DNA of 38,099 nt from Acidisphaera sp. (GTDB taxonomy: Bacteria > Pseudomonadota > Alphaproteobacteria > Acetobacterales > Acetobacteraceae). Shown here piece after piece: positions 35,446 through 38,099 of the stretch; the stretch's first letter is position 1; each line of letters begins with the position of its first letter. The translations under genes were made by a program, and so were the position numbers. Where the stretch lies: NCBI GenBank assembly GCA_019240395.1, contig JAFAYM010000040.1:1-38099 (forward strand). The letters are read 5' to 3'. Below the pieces are notes generated by a model. The model did no database searches, was not told the DNA's origin, and worked only from the letters and a program-made list of their open reading frames with translations.

Positions 35446-36050
35446 AGCCGGGTGCGGTAGCCTTCCTCGGTGCTCCGCTCCGCCTCCTCGACGCTCATCG
35501 CGCGGGTCTGGTCAGCGATGATGCGGCCGAGCGAGGGGAACCGGCTGCGCTCGACGCGGCGTTCCGGGTTCCACAGCTGCGAGCGGATCAGCGCCTTGGC
35601 GCAATGGAAGAATGCCTCGCGCACGGTGATCCGCAGCGCCGCCGCCGGCACCCTGCCCTGGACGGCGAGCGGCTCCAGCACCGCGGGGTCGGTGACGATC
35701 GCGGCGGTGCCGTTCACCCGCAGCGTCTCGTCGATGCCGGGAACGAAGAAGATCAGCCCGACCCCGGCGGCTGCCAGCACGTTGCCGAAGCTGTCGACCC
35801 GGTTGTTGCCGCGCCGGTCGGGCAGCAGCAGGGTGGTGTCGTCGAGCACGGCGACGAAGCCGGGGGCGTCCCCGCGCGGACTGGCGTCGAGATTGCCGTC
35901 GGCATCGCCGCTGGCCAACACCAGGAACGGCGAGAGGGCGATGAAACGCCGGCAGTGTTCGTCGAGCCGAGGCAGCACCTTGCGCACGGCGAGCGTGCTG
36001 ATGGGCCCGTAATGCGCCCGCAACGCCTGCTGATCATGGATTGAGTCCAC
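35439..36050 (-). CDS. Pyridoxamine 5'-phosphate oxidase-family FMN protein (MSMEG_1061-like)
   Basis: This 203-residue flavin-binding split-barrel protein is of the PPOX superfamily. Visible marks are F-I-A-L-S-P-F-L-V-L-A-S, A-S-P-R-G-D-A-P-G-F-V, L-L-L-P-D-R-R-G-N-N-R-V-D-S and I-F-F-V-P-G-I-D-E-T-L-R-V-N-G-T-A, the pattern of the MSMEG_1061 subgroup rather than of true PdxH. The C-terminal block with W-N-P-E-R-R is typical of this subgroup. The substrate is unknown. The gene converges on the AsmA-like gene with a 7-bp overlap. Its upstream gap (36051-36311) has no gene and no obvious motif apart from the next gene's ribosome site. Confidence 0.9.
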   Translation of the reverse strand: MDSIHDQQALRAHYGPISTLAVRKVLPRLDEHCRRFIALSPFLVLASGDADGNLDASPRGDAPGFVAVLDDTTLLLPDRRGNNRVDSFGNVLAAAGVGLIFFVPGIDETLRVNGTAAIVTDPAVLEPLAVQGRVPAAALRITVREAFFHCAKALIRSQLWNPERRVERSRFPSLGRIIADQTRAMSVEEAERSTEEGYRTRLY

Positions 36051-36298
36051 GACGCCTCCTCTCGCTTTTGTGACCTGCCTAGCGGGAGTCGACGGTCAGG
36101 TCTTGCAACCGCGCGGCCCGGGGAGTCGTTGGGCTGGTATCCGCAGTGCGGTTTCCCCCCCACCTGCACAGCGGACCGGGTGCCGGCGGCGCGGCCCAGA
36201 CCGCGCCGCCACGGCCCCGGAAGCCCCGAAAACTCCCCCGCTGCCGACCTCTCCAGAAGGGCGGAATCGCGAGTGGCGGCGACAGCGGGCTACCCGGC

Positions 36299-36304
36299 AG
36301 GAGG
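36299..36304 (+). promoter_or_regulatory. Ribosome-binding site of the PRC-barrel gene
   Basis: A perfect AGGAGG lies seven bases before ATG 36312, the best Shine-Dalgarno match seen in the window, which suggests high translation of the small PRC-barrel protein and excludes upstream starts. Confidence 0.85.
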
Positions 36305-36311
36305 ATACCCT

Positions 36312-36698
36312 ATGGCAGGACTGAGCGACACCAGCAGCACGTCCGGCCGGCTGATCGCCGGCAGCCGGGTTTCCGGCACCACGGTCTATGACACCGGCGG
36401 CGAGAAGCTGGGCAGCGTCGAGGACGTGATGATCGACAAGCCGAGCGGCCGCATCGCCTACGCCGTGCTGAATTTCGGCAGTTTCCTCGGCATGGGCGGG
36501 CAACACCATCCGCTGCCGTGGTCGACCCTGAAATACGACACCAATCTCGGCGGCTACGTCGTCAACATCGACCGCCGCACCCTGGAGGGCGCGCCGAGCT
36601 ATGCGGACGACCGCACCCCGGCCTGGGAGGACGAGGGATGGGGCCGGTCGGTGTATGACTATTACAAGGCCGAGCCCTACTGGAACGCCGTGCCCTGA
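36312..36698 (+). CDS. PRC-barrel domain protein
   Basis: This 128-residue protein is probably soluble, without signal or membrane segment. The PRC-barrel core lies at about residues 14-85: L-I-A-G-S-R-V-S-G-T-T-V-Y, G-E-K-L-G-S-V-E-D-V-M-I-D, G-R-I-A-Y-A-V-L-N-F-G-S-F and H-H-P-L-P-W-S-T-L. The tail W-E-D-E-G-W-G-R-S-V-Y-D-Y-Y is frequent in alphaproteobacterial members, many of which are stress-induced. A perfect AGGAGG suggests strong expression; I could not find a convincing general-stress promoter. Its function is unknown. Confidence 0.92.
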   Translation: MAGLSDTSSTSGRLIAGSRVSGTTVYDTGGEKLGSVEDVMIDKPSGRIAYAVLNFGSFLGMGGQHHPLPWSTLKYDTNLGGYVVNIDRRTLEGAPSYADDRTPAWEDEGWGRSVYDYYKAEPYWNAVP

Positions 36699-36714
36699 AG
36701 CGGATCGAAGCAAC

Positions 36715-36866
36715 AAGGCGAGGGGCTTTGCCCCCAAACACTGAAGGATGGGACCCCATTGGGGCCGCGGGCCCCAAACCCCTTGGCTTAAGTAAGGGGG
36801 TCTGGGGTCGACGGACCCCAGCGGGTCCCATGCTTCAGCGTGTGGGGCAGAGCCCTCGCCTTACTT
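36715..36866. repeat. Family A palindromic repeat, full copy upstream of dapB
   Basis: This 152-bp element has long inverted arms: AAGGCGAGGGGCTTTGCCCC with CACTGAAGGATGGGACC at the left, and GGGTCCCATGCTTCAGCGTG with GGGGCAGAGCCCTCGCCTT at the right. They pair almost throughout. The centre is TTGGCTTAAGTAAGG. It starts 16 bp after the PRC-barrel stop and its last bases (CCTTACTT) contain the first two bases of the dapB start codon. Confidence 0.8.
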
Positions 36867-37638
36867 GACCCTACGCCTCGGCATCGCCGGCCTCGCCGGG
36901 CGCATGGGACGGCTCCTGGTGGCTGAAGCCGAGCGGGCGGAAGCGGTGCTCATCGGTGGCGTCCTCCGCCCGGGGTCGAGCGCGGCAGGCCTCGAGGGCG
37001 TCCCGGTCTTCGCCGACCTCGCCGCCCTGGCCGCCGCCAGCGATGCCGTCGTCGATTTCACCCATGCGAGCGCGGTCCGTGGCCACGCGGCTGTGCTGCG
37101 GGAGACCGCGTGCGCCTGGATCCTCGGCACCACCGGCCTCTCCGCCGCGGACGAGCAGGCCGTGGCCTGGGCCGCCGAGCGCATCTCCGTCGTCTACGCC
37201 GCGAACTTCTCCCCCGGGGTCAATCTCGTCCTCGCGCTGGCCGAGCGGATGGCGGCGTCCCTGCCGGCGGAGAGCTACGACGCCGAGATCATCGAGATGC
37301 ACCATCGCCAGAAGGTCGACGCCCCCTCCGGCACCGCGCTCGCCCTCGGACGGCGCGTGGCGAGCGGACGCGGCACGGCGCTGGACGCGGTGATGCAGAG
37401 CGGCCGTGACGGCCACACCGGGCCGCGCGAGACCGGCGCGATCGGCTTCTCCGCCATTCGCGGCGGCCAAGTGGTCGGCGAGCACCGGCTGCTGTTCGCC
37501 GCCGCGAGCGAGCAGATCGAGCTGGTCCACCGCAGCTTCGACCGCCGCGTCTACGCCGCCGGCGCCCTGCGCGCCGCCCACTGGGCACACGGCCGCCCAC
37601 CCGGCCTCTATTCGATGACGGACGTGCTCGGAATGTGA
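36865..37638 (+). CDS. dapB: 4-Hydroxy-tetrahydrodipicolinate reductase
   Basis: This 257-residue cytoplasmic NAD(P)H enzyme works in lysine and diaminopimelate synthesis. Marks are the nucleotide fold G-I-A-G-L-A-G-R-M-G-R near residue 6, V-V-D-F-T-H, G-T-T-G-L-S, N-F-S-P-G-V-N-L and the catalytic E-M-H-H-R-Q-K-V-D-A-P-S-G-T-A. The C-terminal G-E-H-R-L-L-F and Y-S-M-T-D-V-L are also normal. The only start that keeps the nucleotide fold is TTG 36865, without a Shine-Dalgarno sequence and overlapping the end of a family A repeat. Confidence 0.95.
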   Translation: MTLRLGIAGLAGRMGRLLVAEAERAEAVLIGGVLRPGSSAAGLEGVPVFADLAALAAASDAVVDFTHASAVRGHAAVLRETACAWILGTTGLSAADEQAVAWAAERISVVYAANFSPGVNLVLALAERMAASLPAESYDAEIIEMHHRQKVDAPSGTALALGRRVASGRGTALDAVMQSGRDGHTGPRETGAIGFSAIRGGQVVGEHRLLFAAASEQIELVHRSFDRRVYAAGALRAAHWAHGRPPGLYSMTDVLGM

Positions 37639-37667
37639 AGGTGTTACCCAAGCGGTCGCTTGATGAT

Positions 37668-37690
37668 GTAGGGTGGGCTTCAGCCCACCA
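37668..37690 (+). repeat. REP-type hairpin upstream of the RAYT gene
   Basis: GTAG at 37668-37671 is followed by a perfect hairpin, GGTGGGCT-TC-AGCCCACC, at 37672-37689. A GTAG (or GTAG-like) tetranucleotide in front of a short hairpin is the hallmark of REP elements recognised by RAYT proteins. It lies 30 bp after dapB and 19 bp before the RAYT start. Confidence 0.85.
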
Positions 37691-37708
37691 GAATGAGCCA
37701 CCAGATCG

Positions 37709-38099
37709 ATGCCCGACTATCGCCGCAACCTCGTGGCTGGCGGCAGCTATTTTTTCACCGTCAACCTGCTCGACCGCCGCTCCGATCTGTTGGTCTCCGC
37801 AATCGGCGTGCTTCGCGATGCGGTTCGTGAGACGCGGTCCAGTCGTCCGTTCCACATCGACGCGTGGGTGGTGCTTCCGGACCACCTGCATTGCATGTGG
37901 ACGCTGCCGCAGGGTGACGCCGATTTCCCGCTGCGGTGGCGGACGATCAAGGCCAGGTTCTCACGTGCCGTCTCCCGCCCGGAGGACCGGCGGGCCTCGC
38001 TGCTCCGCAAGCGCGAAGCCGGCATTTGGCAGCGTCGCTATTGGGAGCATACGATTCGCGATGACGACGACTTCGCGGCTCACATGGATTACATCCATT
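37709..38099 (+). CDS. REP-associated tyrosine transposase (RAYT), N-terminal part
   Basis: The frame is open to the window end, leaving 130 residues of a Y1/HUH-type single-strand nuclease related to IS200 transposases. The metal-binding His-Leu-His at 59-61 lies in the family block H-I-D-A-W-V-V-L-P-D-H-L-H-C-M-W. Later come the G-I-W-Q-R-R-Y-W-E-H-T-I-R-D block and M-D-Y-I-H; the tyrosine in that last motif is probably the catalytic one, and the usual N-P-V is cut off. RAYTs act on REP hairpins, and one lies directly upstream. No terminal repeats of an insertion sequence are visible, so it is a domesticated or single-copy gene. Confidence 0.93.
   Translation, partial: MPDYRRNLVAGGSYFFTVNLLDRRSDLLVSAIGVLRDAVRETRSSRPFHIDAWVVLPDHLHCMWTLPQGDADFPLRWRTIKARFSRAVSRPEDRRASLLRKREAGIWQRRYWEHTIRDDDDFAAHMDYIH

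Noticed and set aside
36051-36311. EcfG (general stress) promoter in front of the PRC-barrel gene
   Set aside because: Fragments such as GGAAG and GGAAT occur, but no GGAAC with a properly spaced CGTT was found.

Overview
The window is very GC-rich chromosomal DNA with ordinary housekeeping genes, short gaps and many 4-bp start/stop overlaps. The gene content and the dispersed palindromic repeats point to an alphaproteobacterium of the Rhodospirillales, most likely near Acetobacteraceae. That placement is inferred from gene content and style; no rRNA or tRNA gene was found.

Layout. 1-270: the end of an FAD-dependent amine/amino-acid oxidase. 271-618: a gap filled with nested palindromic repeats. 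619-3133 (minus): a polar amino-acid ABC importer (substrate-binding protein, permease, ATPase). 3220-9428 (plus): a tight cluster of a GntR/UTRA regulator, an iron(III)/thiamine-type ABC importer with a fused double permease, an AtuA-like (DUF1446) protein and a DUF4387 protein, followed after a repeat by an SMP-30/lactonase-type protein (9607-10554) and a K+-channel-like protein (10593-11789). This is the most metabolically uncharacterised region: it looks like uptake plus breakdown of an unidentified small organic compound. 12029-15130 (minus): a sugar-type ABC importer without its own ATPase.

15417-21623 (plus): the complete pyruvate dehydrogenase complex (homodimeric E1, E2, and an E3 carrying two extra lipoyl domains). 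21745-22789 (minus): thiG and thiS. 22874-25138 (plus): aroQ-accB-accC, where accC has no ATG/GTG/TTG start that preserves its conserved N-terminus. 25453-27642 (plus): aat, a small secreted protein and an MsrQ-like haem membrane protein. 27617-32173 (minus): glnE, a Bcp-type peroxiredoxin and two half-size chromate transporters chained by 4-bp overlaps. 32191-35445 (plus): a large AsmA/YhdP-like envelope protein diverging from glnE. 35439-36050 (minus): a PPOX-type flavoprotein. 36312-37638 (plus): a PRC-barrel protein and dapB. 37668-38099: a REP hairpin next to the start of a REP-associated tyrosine transposase (RAYT), cut by the window end.

Two repeat families are scattered through the gaps. 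Family A is a roughly 120-150 bp double-armed palindrome that repeatedly sits directly at stop codons. Family B is a module with 8-bp stems and 4-nt loops plus a conserved tail. Other notable small-scale structures are a 14-bp tandem repeat that makes a ladder of coupled five-codon ORFs before the channel gene, an 18-bp duplication that doubles the thiS start site, and a 15-bp repeat encoding the E2 linker.
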